Source: Bombardia bombarda
Taxonomy: Eukaryota; Ascomycota; Sordariomycetes; Sordariales; Lasiosphaeriaceae
DNA: 64,000 nt
Assembly: GCA_030512295.1 (NCBI GenBank)
Contig: JAULSR010000003.1
Coordinates: 868,001-932,000 of the forward strand
Direction of reading: 5' to 3'
Within the stretch, counting starts at the first letter, position 1. Every line of letters begins with the position of its first letter. Positions 48,053 through 59,318 of this stretch are shown here, in pieces. The notes beneath the pieces were generated by a model. It had not been told where the DNA came from. It made no database searches and was given only the letters and a program-made list of their open reading frames with translations. The position numbers and the translations under genes were made by a program.

Positions 48053-49084
48053 TTCTGATTCGTGTTGGTTTAGTTGATAGTGATGATGGTAAAGTCTTGT
48101 TCACAGCTATGTCGATGGATATTGCTGACCTCCGTTCAGACGGTCAAAGTCAAGTGGTGCTCCTTGCAGCTGCACATGTTCCGCCACGAACAGCCATCCA
48201 TTCTGCTTTTGTTCCTTATTCTGTATCTACATGCCGGCGATTGGATCCAAACACCTGCTATAGTCCAAATAGGTGTCCATTGATTCTCCAAACGCTTCGA
48301 TACCATCGCCCTGTGCAAGATGACCCAGTCACAAGGTGTGCTCATCAAGTGTTTTACACCGTATGTGCATTAGTCAACGCTTATTATGTGTCTATGAGCA
48401 ACGAGGGGCCGGATGGTCAACACCTGCTTCTGGATATGACAATCAAGTGCTGCTCATTCCATCATTAAGTTGATCCTCGTGACCGAGGTGTGTGACAGCT
48501 GAGCAAATCCTAAAACAATTCGCAATTCATCAATCCCATAAAATATCACCGCTTGTATCGCCACCGAAAATTCCCTCTATTCAGACTCCCTCGTGTTAGT
48601 CGTGTATGACTAACCCCAACCACATCCACCTCTCCAATGGTGGCAGTTCGCATCCGTGTGCCAACTCCTCAAACATGGCGCCAGCCCGTGACATCGACCC
48701 AAAATCCCCCCCCCCCCCCCCCCCCCAAGTCAGAATTCCTAGCTTCCTCTTGTCTAATGATGCTCAGATAGTAAAAGGTAGACGCCCCGCGTCTGCTGCC
48801 GGCCTGCCAACTGCGCGATGGGGAACAAAGATTGGGAAAGGGGGCGCGGACCGCAGCCGAACCGATCGATCGCTACTCTGTGTATCGTATCATTCTATCG
48901 GGAGTTGCAGTATCTTCCTGATCTCATCGTGGTACTGTTCCTTAGTGGTTAAGTCTTTTAGGATGACGAAAAATCTATCCTTACTCTATGCGGTGTCCAC
49001 TATGGTTAGCTTTTGCTCACCCCCCCTTCTTAGTGATGAAATCGAATCACACCTTTGGATATGATGACTCTAGTAACCCCTTCG
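48053..49084. other. Intergenic, about 1 kb, with poly-C tract
   Basis: Contains 21 consecutive C (48706-48726) inside a weak plus-strand ORF with no recognised domain. No other feature was recognised. Confidence 0.45.
48706..48726. repeat. Poly-C tract, 21 nt
   Basis: Twenty-one consecutive C on the plus strand, the same length as the tract at 33590. Confidence 0.9.
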
Positions 49085-49484
49085 TCAACCTCGACGGGGA
49101 AGCTCCGGACTCAACTTCGGTGCTTCGAGTTTCTTCTGGGGGTTCAGCACCTTGTCGATCTCCTGGCGCAGTTCGTCCTCGGTGGCTGCGCTATTGATGC
49201 TGATGCAATACTTATCCAACAGCACCTGTGGTCCACCACGGTTAGCTTGTGATAATCTCTCTCCCCACGAGAGGTTGAGGTCACATCGGGATACACCTTA
49301 CCAAAATGCTGTATCGATCTGGGAAGTACTTATCCAATATTTTCCTCAGAACGTCGTAACCTTTAACCTCGCTTCCGGGTATGCAGAGTCTAGCAACCCC
49401 ATTCTTTACCTCGACAGAAGCCGTCTTTATAACTTGGGCCATCTCCGAAGTCAACTGGAGTGTTTCGGATGATGAGGAAGCCAT
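49085..49484 (-). CDS. Small hypothetical protein, two exons
   Basis: Exons 49484-49302 and 49225-49085 joined in phase 0 by a 76-bp intron (GTAAGG...CCACAG); 107 residues. It reads MASSSSETLQLTSEMAQVIK, then VARLCIPGSEVKGYDVLRKI and LDKYFPDRYSILVLLDKYCI, then TEDELRQEIDKVLNPQKKLE. Mostly helical and charged, with no signal peptide or membrane segment. I recognise no family. The clean splice joining two open charged segments supports a real gene. A palindromic TATATA element lies about 150 bp upstream. Confidence 0.6.
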
Positions 49485-49634
49485 GGTTTTGAGTCAAGGA
49501 GGTAATGCTTCGTAAATGGCTGATGGGGTGTGATAGAATGCAATGGGGTTGGGTGTTGTAGCCAAGGGCGTGCGTATGTCTTGCGGTGAGTGTTGTGAAG
49601 AGAACATGGCAAGGGTAGGAATCGGGCAGGGTGG

Positions 49635-49662
49635 GAGTCCAGGTATATATACCAATGGACTC
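49635..49662. promoter_or_regulatory. 28-bp inverted repeat with TATATA centre, upstream of small gene
   Basis: GAGTCCA and TGGACTC are exact reverse complements. They flank GGTATATATACC, itself a perfect palindrome, with AA on one side. It lies 151-178 bp before the ATG at 49484 and could be a TATA region or a dimer-binding site. Confidence 0.5.
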
Positions 49663-50100
49663 GTTTGAGCATGACTCGAAGGGCTGTGTTATGGCTACCT
49701 CTTTGTTTTGGTGTCGGGTGTTTGTCTCGCTCTGATTGGCACACCACTAGCATCTTGTAGCACACGTGGACTGCATACATAACAGTGTCAATAAACAAGT
49801 CCCAAGCCACTCCGACTCATCCGGACCAAAACATAAAACTGGTCTCATTTCTTCAGTCGATCGATGAGACTTCTTCAGCTTCGACGCCGGTTTCGCAGGT
49901 GCGGTCCAGGCTCTGCCAGGGACCCAAGTCCCGTTGACTCTTTGCCGAAACTCGCGTACGTCTACTGTGAGGAATCTCACCCAAAATAACTCTTTATGGG
50001 GCTCGGCCCCGTCCTATTTAAACGCCAGTCGCAATGCGTCACACACAACATATAGCACCACCAAAATAAACAAACCTCGACTGCGTACCATGGGGTTGTT

Positions 50101-50365
50101 TCACCAGGGAATAACGCTGCCATCTCTCGTCGAAGCACGATGTTCGTCGCGCATAGCAAGATAAAGCTGGTTTACTTCCGCTTTGGCGGCTTTTTCGTAC
50201 AAACGGCATTCGACTTTATTCGTATCGAAGCGCACGTATGTGGGTACATCTTCCCTGCGCTCATTGATGATATTTCCCCTCTTGAAGAAAGGCTTCGGCG
50301 CGTCAGCTTTTGTTGGGGGGTGGGACTGTGAAAGTTTGGTCGCCTGTGCCAGATGCGGTCGCCAT
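50101..50365 (-). CDS. Possible small hypothetical protein, frame break at C6
   Basis: From the ATG at 50365: MATASGTGDQTFTVPPP. After a C6 run (about 50315-50320) the neighbouring frame continues ADAPKPFFKRGNIINERRED, then VPTYVRFDTNKVECRLYEKA and NQLYLAMRDEHRASTRDG. The second part is charged and protein-like. The join would need one base fewer, or two more, unlike the other breaks in the window. I recognise no family, so this is a tentative call. Confidence 0.35.
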
Positions 50366-50747
50366 TTCGCAAGATGTGGTGAGATGTTAGTGGCGGGTTG
50401 TTTAGTTCTAGTGCTCAAATCAATTTGAAATGGGAGCGGGCGATCCAATAATACGACTTTCTGTTGTGTTTAAATGGGGGAAGAAGAAATCCAAGGCTGG
50501 GGAGGGGGATTTCTCGCTGACGTTCGATTAGTACTTTACGAATGGGCGTTTTCGTTTATTTTATTAACAGACTGAAACAGGGTATCTATTCTCGGAGTGG
50601 TGCATTTCTCATGCCCGGAACGCAATCTCTATCTGAAACAACAAACAATAGGTACCTAGGTAGGTAACCAGAATCCCATAGCCACACGTCCCACCGCTGA
50701 TTGCCCACCCAGCGTCTAGCTCATAGCCACCTATGCCTGTCGCGCTA

Positions 50748-50915
50748 TAGACCTATAGATCTACCTATGCATCTTGGTCGGTTAAGGCCAGGTGATTCGC
50801 TGCTGATGGGAGGGAATACGTTTTGGCCCTGTCGAACGAATTTGCGACGTAAAACTAGATAGTGCTCATCCTTAGCTGCGTCGGTGGCGGTGTCTTTGTC
50901 TTTGCTATCGGACAT
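50748..50915 (-). CDS. Possible very small hypothetical protein
   Basis: ATG at 50915 opens MSDSKDKDTATDAAKDEHYL, then VLRRKFVRQGQNVF; about 56 residues. Highly charged at the N-terminus. It has no homologue that I recognise and no splice evidence. It could be the start of a spliced gene or chance. Confidence 0.25.
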
Positions 50916-51888
50916 CTTCCTTTGGCTAGTTAATAACCGAGAATGGGATTGATGATAATAGATGGTCGAATGTGCCGTAATGGGCATAAAAGTTGATGCG
51001 ATGTGATATGTATTTGGCTCGGGCGTCAATGCAGATGGCTGGGGTAAAATCGCGCGTATTGTCTTTGCAGGAGGAAAGTGAAAGAGCTAAGTTGATGAAA
51101 TATCTGGGTGGCAAATGTACGCGCGGGCAAGTGTTTGTGTTCGTACGTTGAAAAGAAACGCACAAACGACAGAACCGCGGCATATAGGGGCCTATTTATA
51201 GCTTGGCAAGGGCCCGCTGCAACACTGTATGAGATAGCCATATTCATTGAACAAATTCCTCGTCTGGTCATCTTTCTCGTAATACTTAGGGTATCAAAGA
51301 CAGGTTGGTTGACTTAACTGACGCATACACTCGGAGTGGGCGACGCATTTGACGTGGATTTCACAGTTTGACAGAAAAATCAGTACACGCCGTGATTCAT
51401 AACGCTGGATTTCCAATAATGACACGGCATGTAACAGATTGATCAATGTTTCTGAGGAAAAAAAGCAACGCTCCAAAAGTTGACCTATATGTATCACAGT
51501 CCACAATCCGCCATCTTTCTCATTCTCTCAACGTACCATTCCAGAGCCATAGGATGTATCTCTCGGCAATCAGTACGCTCCATATCCGTGGCTTTGCGCC
51601 CGCCAAAACAACATTCACACTGTCTACATCTCTCTCGCACCGTGTGTCATGATACACAAGTCTGCCACCAAGATTCCAAAACATCAGATGCCAAAATCAC
51701 CCCTCTCCTGCTTTTCCTTCCTGACCAATGCCAAAAGTCACACTCCCGTGCTTAAGGTCTGCTCCCTCGCGGCCCCTCCACCACAGCCCCTCTGAAAACT
51801 TCCGCGCTTTATGCAGCCAATCGAGTCCCATCATCGATCCCACCCGTCGTCCAAACAAACAGCAAGACAAAATCGCCAATCCTGTTGA

Positions 51889-52652
51889 TCAAAGAAACTG
51901 CAACAGTAGCCGCTCGACGTATGATGCGTCACCGTTCGGCTGTGGGCTTGCCGAGTGGAGGCCTCCTGAAGTCGAATCTGGCTCTGCTAGCCCCGGGAAG
52001 GCCTGCATCTCCAGGTCGGTGTCGACCTCGTTGCCTCTACTATTCTTATGACTACCCCCGCTGGGGCCCCTAACCCAGCCCACCACCCTCCATAACAGGC
52101 TTTCCCCTGTACTGGCCATCTCGATTTCCGCTGCGCGAAGCCGCCGTTCTTGGGCAGTAAACGCTGCGATGCGCGCCGCGACGGTGTCCTTCGAGAGCGT
52201 AGGGAGGTTGATGATGATGGGTCTATTTGTTGTAGCCTGTTGTATCGTCTTGGCACATTTTTCCTTACAATTTATTATGGGTGCAATGCACCGCCGAGTG
52301 AGGAATGGAGCGAGATCCGGGATATGAGACATAATAGAGGGTTATGAGTAGGTAGACATACCTCCAACTCCCAGCAATGTCCCTCAGGAAACATAGACTC
52401 AAGTCCGGCACGCATCTCGTCGTTTGTGGAAAGGTCATCACGGTGGACGTGGCTTAGGATGATTCTCGTGCCACCATCCTGTCGTGGTTCGGCGGGGCTC
52501 ATTCGAAGGATGCGCGCAACCCATGCGCTATGTAGCTTCAGACCGTGGCCAATAGCGTTCCTGGCGTCGTCTGGCGCCTCGGAGGCCATATTGACATATG
52601 CGGCTGCACTGATTGGCGTGTGGTTGCCTGCCCTGTCTGGGTGTGGTGTTTG

Positions 52653-52727
<75 letters not shown>

Positions 52728-52830
52728 GTGGTGGGCGAAGTGCTCTTGTGGCTCGCACCGTGATAACAGGGGTGATATGGTAGGCCATATCAGCCATTTG
52801 CCGCAGTCCTGGACGAGTCATCGAATCCAT
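51889..52830 (-). CDS. Conserved hypothetical protein with (ACA)n tract
   Basis: ATGs at 52830 and 52797 (MADMAYHITP) open a frame that, after one extra C in C4 (plus-strand G4, 52769-52772), becomes LLSRCEPQEHFAHH. It then reads a (ACA)n tract as poly-Thr and continues PHPDRAGNHTPISAAAYVNM, ASEAPDDARNAIGHGLKLHS and IILSHVHRDDLSTNDEMRAG. A donor (GAG|GTATGT, 52361) precedes an intron of about 120 bp. Exon 2 reads IQQATTNRPIIINLPTLSKD, VAARIAAFTAQERRLRAAEI, then ends YVERLLLQFL at 51889. Without the frame correction the repeat reads poly-Asn and the ORF ends soon after. Family not recognised. It has no secretion or membrane signal. Confidence 0.55.
52654..52727. repeat. (GTT)n / (AAC)n trinucleotide microsatellite
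   Basis: About 25 uninterrupted GTT units on the plus strand. The motif is the same as in the tannase-like gene, but here it is most likely read as Thr (ACA) rather than Asn (AAC) codons. Confidence 0.95.
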
Positions 52831-55800
52831 CGATTGCTCTGCGAGTAAATCAACATTGAGGTTTGTTTGGCTGGAGAGGCCTACCTAGGGCGGTACCTCA
52901 GCACAATTCTGTACCTTAGAACAAAGGTAGGCGTGCACATCTGGTGCTTCCATATCCCTATGACAACCATGGCTGCCTAACGTAGGCGCCAATCAAAGTC
53001 GGCACACTCTGTCAGATAATGGGACGGAAAAGTGGCAGTCCTGTCTCAGTCATGTAACCACTCCATCAAGTGTCCATGGTGTCTGGTGTAGTAATCTCAA
53101 TGGCGAGATTCTTTGAGCTGCGCTGTTTTAAAAACCAGTAGTTTTATTGGCAGAAAGCATGATACGACTGACACATAGGTATTCAGCTGCGATGGCGAAA
53201 GTAACGAAGAAACCGGTCGCAGAAGTATTTGGGTAAGTTGCTACACGTTACGTACGATCACCATTATGGGTGCAAAAAAATTGACATCTGCTGTTTCTGT
53301 AGAGTGTAAAGGGCCCTGGGGAAATTCCCGTGCTCTCCAGCGCGCATGTGATATTTGTCGGGAAAGCGGGCGACAACACTGCCGTCAGGCTGTGATACTA
53401 TTTTGCAGGTCTGTAAAATCTTCAAGACTCTCGGTTCTAGTGGCATGGGGTCCGCGTTTTCCCAACTAGCTGATTCGGAACCGATCCGTTTTGCAATCGA
53501 GCGACATAGTCGGCCTTTTCCACAGTGGCTGACATTTTCAAAGATCCGAGCGTCAGGCGGCTGAAACAGGAGAATATGACATTCGTAGAGGAACAAATGT
53601 GGTGCAATGATGCGAGAAATATTATTAGATGGCAAGCTTGAGGTAGGCAAAGTCAAGGGAATCCTCGTGTTTTGTAAATTTTTGCTTACCAAGAGGGCAC
53701 TATCATACTACCTCGACTACCCTATCAGGGCACTGAGTCATAGATCAGTAAAAAGATGGAATAACAAACCTAACCAACCATACCTACGCCCATCCACAGC
53801 GCATGCTTTGGTCACTTCGCCTTAGCATCACCCACTTGCTATGTCGACGTCGGCCACCATGCTTGCAAGACAATCGAATCCGTCGCATCTTGTCTTTCCT
53901 GTGATCTGGCTCCTCACGTTGCTCCTCTGTCAATGTTGCGGCTGGCATCATGCAAAAACTGACGGTCGAGAGGCGTCACTTCGCGGTTCGGCGATAGCCG
54001 AAGACTCGGAATAGTCTTTCTTTGAGACTTATGTTCTATGATTGATATTTAGAGATAATCTACAAGATACGTCAAAAAGTCTATCGTGATTGTGTAAGGG
54101 GAAAGAATTCAACGAAGCGGTCTCCGCAAGTGACAGTGCCTTGTGGCAGTGCTTTATAGCCTCTATCATTAGTGCGTTGTAATGCGCAAGAGACCAGTGA
54201 ACAGGGGCTAAAGACGCACAAGTGTATTTTCCACGGCCACTCCGTCGCTATTTAAATGACCATGAAGCCGAATGTAGAAGTAGTGAGCTAAATTGCTCTG
54301 ATGATCGGCTGATACGTACCTATCTAGTTGCGTGTTCGAATATGACTTGCTCAAATCTGAGGGTGTACAGTTTCGGAAATTTGTACGGTAAAATGGCCAC
54401 ATGGGGTAATGGATTCCGAAAGCGTCCGCTCAGAGCATGCCTGTGACCCAGGTACAATACTTTACGTCATTACTGAGCACTGGACGATACCTAGAGTACC
54501 CAGTGATGCTTTGGGGGTGCTTGATTTGTGGCTCACAGCAGAGCGGAAATCGCCTTGAATAATCCGACAACCGCACGCATGCCTGGACTCTGGAAAGTCG
54601 TAAAGCCGATGACTCACAACCTATGTGTACGTGTCGCAGTAGTCGAGAACCCATTCCAATCTCGGAACAGGTTATACCCGACGAAACCGAATTGACACTG
54701 GGTGAGAAAGAACGCCCCCACTGTAAGGGGATCTGTGTTCTGCACCCACTGTGACCACCTGGCACAGCTGGAGTTCGCAGCTCTTGCCAGGCGCCTGTCA
54801 TCGACTCATCATCGCGATCACTCGCACTGCAGACTGAACCATCCAAGCAGCAAAAGTAGCGAATTACCAAATGGTACGGACGACGCCGGTGGGAGCGTGC
54901 GAAAATGAACCGTGCGTAAATTATCCATCAATGGGATGAACACCGCCTGACGTTACTCATGAAAGTCTGGGCCTGCTGGCTGTTGGTGAGGTAAAGTGCA
55001 AATGTGGTCTGTGCGTTTGTTTACGCTGCTCCAATGCTGGACGAGCCCCTGAAAATGATTATGTAATCCATCTTCCTAGGATGCCGGCAAAATAGGGGCA
55101 GTGAGCGACAAGTCCACAACTAGAATAGGTGCCATGCACAACAGTGAAGGGAGAGTGATCAAAATGCTTTTTTGCCGCTTTTCCTGCAATTTCTCAGATA
55201 CAATGTGCCCGGAATGCAGGGCACTTCAAATCGCCAAGGCTGTATAGTATGTCATAGGACAAATATTATTATCTTAACTTGTAGCTATTGCCCAACTATA
55301 CGAGATTCATCCAGTGTGACGCTATACTGGATAGCTGGGATTAAATAGAGTCGAATATTTATACATGTGAATTCATCTGCCGAGCAAGTGTCTTAGAAAT
55401 CCTGCCCCAGTTGGCAGTCCTCGAATGCTCTTTCCACTTTTTCTCCTCCAGTAGCACTGCGTCCCTTTCTCTACTCTACCTCAAATCAAAGCACAACAAC
55501 CTCCGAACAAGCAGCACACCAAACCCTAAAGGCGGGTCAAAGAGAAATCTGAAACCTGGACTCCACTGACCTGACTTTTGAACGGATTTAGTGGCTTCCT
55601 TGATGTTAAATTCTCTATCTAGACTAGGCTAGGTACATACCTGCCCAGCTACCTAATTGTCCTATATGCTGCTTTTCAGAGCGCAGTATCAGAGCTAAGG
55701 ACTTATCGAGCACAGATAAAGCTAGAGATCAAGGAAGGAGCCATGCTGTCCAGATCGGTAGGCGTCACCCAGTACCTGTTGAACAACATCCTGCTCCAGA

Positions 55801-56094
55801 TGGTCCTGCCAACTCTTCAGGAGCATCGGTGAGCTAGACTTCGAATGTAAACCTCAGAGAAGGAAGCAGGTTCAATTACCGTTAGCCAACCTCCAAAGTG
55901 CCTTTCTTGTAGCACACCCATTCATACCTACCTGGTCGTCTTCCTTTTGCCATACGCTTACTTGCTACTTCCACAAACATGTCAGAAACGCATGCTCCTT
56001 CTGCCTCGTCCCAATCTTTATTTCCATATCCCTCCCCAAAAGGCTAGCACTTATTGTTAACTGTTCTTCATACCTAGTCAGCCTATATATCTCA
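52831..56094. other. Intergenic, about 3.3 kb
   Basis: No confident gene. A weak two-exon candidate at about 53193-53393 (+) is noted among rejected items. Short ORFs near 54430-54870 lack support. Confidence 0.45.
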
Positions 56095-56961
56095 ATGCAG
56101 TTCATCACAAACATCTGCAAACTCGGAATTCATTCTCAGAGCCAAAGTCAAAGGGCACCTCAAGCTTCCGCTAAACCCATCGCCAGTCAGTCCGAGGCCC
56201 TGGCTATCCTAGAGCCTGTCAACCCAAGGCTCGCCAGTCTTAAGTACCGTCCTAGTAAGAATCACTCTTTTCTTCCCTTTGTAGCTCTGTTCTTCCCAAC
56301 CCTTTACTGTTACTCGCTCATTCTCATCATACATCATTGCCATCCGTCCTTTTCCAGCTCATCTCCAACATATATGCAGTAACAGTATCTTACTAGCCGT
56401 ATATCACAGCCTACTGCCAAATGCCTCCCTCGAGGTTTGAGTTGGAAGCTAAGACTTCCATAAAAATTGCCATATCGTGAGTTATCTCACCGCTACTCTT
56501 CTCCCCATACACAGTAAAGTAAGCAAACACCAAACACTGATCTCCATCTCCCCCCACTCCTCAGAAACCTCTTTCCCACCATCGACGAGTCATCATCAAG
56601 AGTCAGAGACATTCTCGCCCTCGAAGGACCCGCGGACGAGGAGCCCGCCTTCGAGGCGCCCGCCACCCTCACCGAGGAAGAGCGAGCTCGCCTCACAAAA
56701 GATGAAAGAGAACGCCTCGAGCAAGAAGAGTGGCAGCAGATCTGCCACTGGAAGCACGCCTACCACCGCCACATGTTCGACTACCACTATTCTATCTGCA
56801 ACAACATTTCGACTTATGGCTTAGTGACCGAGCTGAAGGATAGTCCAGGTGAATCATCATCGGGTGGAAAGAAGGGTAAGGGCAAAGGCAAGGATAGGGA
56901 CAAGGGTAAAGACAAGTGGTGGTGGAAGGGAAAAGAGAGGAAGGGCAGGTTTTGGTGGTAG
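56095..56961 (+). CDS. Small three-exon hypothetical protein with Lys/Gly/Trp tail
   Basis: Exons 56095-56254, 56410-56476 and 56565-56961 join in consistent phase (donors A|GTAAGA and TC|GTGAGT; acceptors TCACAG and CCTCAG), giving 207 residues. It reads MQFITNICKLGIHSQSQSQR, LASLKYRPTYCQMPPSRFEL, then KTSIKIAISNLFPTIDESSS. An acidic coiled segment (LTEEERARLTKDERERLEQE) and a His/Tyr-rich part (CHWKHAYHRHMFDYHYS) follow. It ends with a basic tail (GGKKGKGKGKDRDKGKDK) closing in WWWKGKERKGRFWW. The tail suggests nucleic acid or membrane contact, which is inference only. No family is recognised. The three-way splice consistency is the main evidence. Confidence 0.65.
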
Positions 56962-59318
56962 GTACTTAGATGGCGTTTTGCCACCTATCTGTCTGACCTG
57001 GGTTTGGGGAGCGCATCTCTTTATGGCTCGGCTCTGTTTGGAATGGAGGATCCCTGTGTCAACACCTATGACAACACCTAAGGCAACACTGATGGCGACT
57101 CCTATAGCGGAGACCAAATATGTCTCTGCTCTAAAATACGGTATTTATAGAACAGCAATAAATATCACACACCTTTAGTGGAACAGTTTTTGATGTGGAA
57201 CATCAATATGACAAATAATTCTCTGAGAGGATGCTGGAGCTTTCACATATTTATGACGGAATGTAAACCTGGCCCGGTGAACCTTGCAATGGAATTTGAA
57301 AAATGCATGGTATGTTCACAGAACGAGCTTGGATCAAAAAGATGAGAGTTGAAGTCTCCAAGTCTGCACAAGGGCATTACGGACACCATTATTCGGCATC
57401 TTCTTTAACCGCCGGCCGGGTGTGCAGAAAATGAAAACGCCAACAGTGTGTGTTATCTCTTTCTCTGCGTGATGACATTATTGGATAGAACCTTCCTCGA
57501 CCAGATTCTCTTTCGTGCCTTTCCTTCACATCTTGTACACTTTGCCAAATGTGCATTTTTAGACAACATAACATGAAATGCCAAAAGTCCAGTCGTCAAG
57601 ACATGCGCAGTCAAGATACTCAGATTATTAACGCGGGAGTCGAAGTAATATTCCAACCTCGACTAAACCGCGCCTGAAGGCCTTCGCCGCTATCAAAATC
57701 CCTATGGCTCGATCCCCTGTGGATAGAACGCTGAAAACTAAACAAAGTCCCCTCAGCAGTCATCCATCGTCTATTGTCCCTCATCATCCTGCTAGCTGGC
57801 CTGCTAAAATATTATAAAAATACAGATGCTTCATCCTTAGAATACAAATTAGAAAGTTACCGTGAGAGAGTAAAAATGAGAAACTGAACCGCCAGTGCGT
57901 TTTGTTATTTTATCAACCTCATGAACATAAAGCAGAGTAGCGAAACCCATGCTGGCCCCATCCATCTCTCATATGCCACATATCCTCTTATCCATCATCC
58001 ATACGACATTCCATGTTGGGTTCGTGCCATACTATGCCCATCATACCCAAAAGAGCTGAAGCTAGTGTCCTATCTCGCTCCAACCTTTTCCGCCTTTTGT
58101 AAACCAGGCAAGAACGAGTAAAGAAAAAGACAAAAGAAATAGTAATAATCCCGAATGAAATAATCTTCACCAGCGAGGTCTGCCTTTGCCACAACGGCGT
58201 CCCTAATGACTTGCCAACTTCCACAAAGTGTCGCCATTGCTACAACATACCACGCCGAAGGAAGCCAAGACTTCACGGCAGAGCTACCAAAGCACGCGCA
58301 AAAAAGATCACTAAAGCAAACCGCAAAACAACCCAAACTTTGATCAATCTCTTCCTGGTTAATCTGTTCGGTACCCAGAGGCACAAACAACCTGGGCGAG
58401 GCAGTAGGTAAATGTAGATAAGGTAGAATCAAAAAACGGAAACAAGCGAAGCAGAAGCAAGAAACCACAACGACCAACCCCTCCCGAAAGCTGAAAGGCC
58501 AAATTGTGAATAACAATAGCAACGAAAAAAACGAACAAACGTAAACCCAGCGAGAGAATGTAAAAGTGTTTCGAAAGATATTGGGAAAAGTGTGTGGAGG
58601 CTGAATAAAAGCACCGCAAAAGAGCAAAACCGCAAAAGTACCAGGTGGTTTTCTCTCCATTTCTCAAAGCGCCTCCTCCAATCATCCCATCGCATCAACA
58701 AAGTCATCCATTTTATCTGAGCCTCATATGTCCCTTCATCACACCTCCTTAACTCCCAGTCAAGATGATGGCATCATAGCATCCCGAAAAACGCTACCGA
58801 AAGTCGAGCCGGACCGAGAGAGGACCCTATCTCGGTATACCAAGGGACGCCCCCAAAAGGACGCAGAGATGCAAAGAGACGCCAAGCAATGCAAGTAGAT
58901 CTTGCATAAGAAATGGATGCTAATAGAGGCGCATTGCGTCATCTGTGAAAAAAAAAAAACGCCTTGCAAGCATTCGTATCTTCCCAATTGAAAAAAGCAA
59001 AAGCAACCGATGGAATAAGTCGAGGAGAAAAGGGTGCTTAAAGAGGCGTCGAGCCTTTTAAAGCTTTTGAAAGCCTGTTGCGCCGTGGCCCCTAACGCCA
59101 TGCGATAATTCGTTCCATGAAACTAGCAATGGCCAGATGGGTTTACTAAAGTACTCGTGGTTAGCTAGGAACGTGCTATTTATAATTATAAAAGACCTTT
59201 CCTCAGAATCAAAGGGCAGTCTTTTGAAATCTCGAGCCTGACAACTGATAGGACAAATGCGTCATGTGATGGAAGAGTGGACAAGCCACAACAGAGCTTG
59301 ATGTGATAGAGGTGATGC
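56962..59318. other. Intergenic, about 2.3 kb
   Basis: No confident gene. Minus-strand Phe/Leu-rich ORFs (58070-58707) look like untranslated or chance sequence. Part probably carries the 3' UTR, and perhaps a last exon, of the RNA-binding protein gene. Confidence 0.45.

Noticed and set aside
53193..53393. Possible two-exon microprotein (MAKVTKKPVAEVFG joined to VKGPGEIPVLSS)
   Set aside because: Needs a GAG acceptor (the normal TAG site gives an early stop), yields only about 43 residues, and has no family support.
58070..58707. Phe/Leu-rich minus-strand ORFs
   Set aside because: Repetitive aromatic composition typical of A/T-rich untranslated sequence downstream of the RNA-binding gene.
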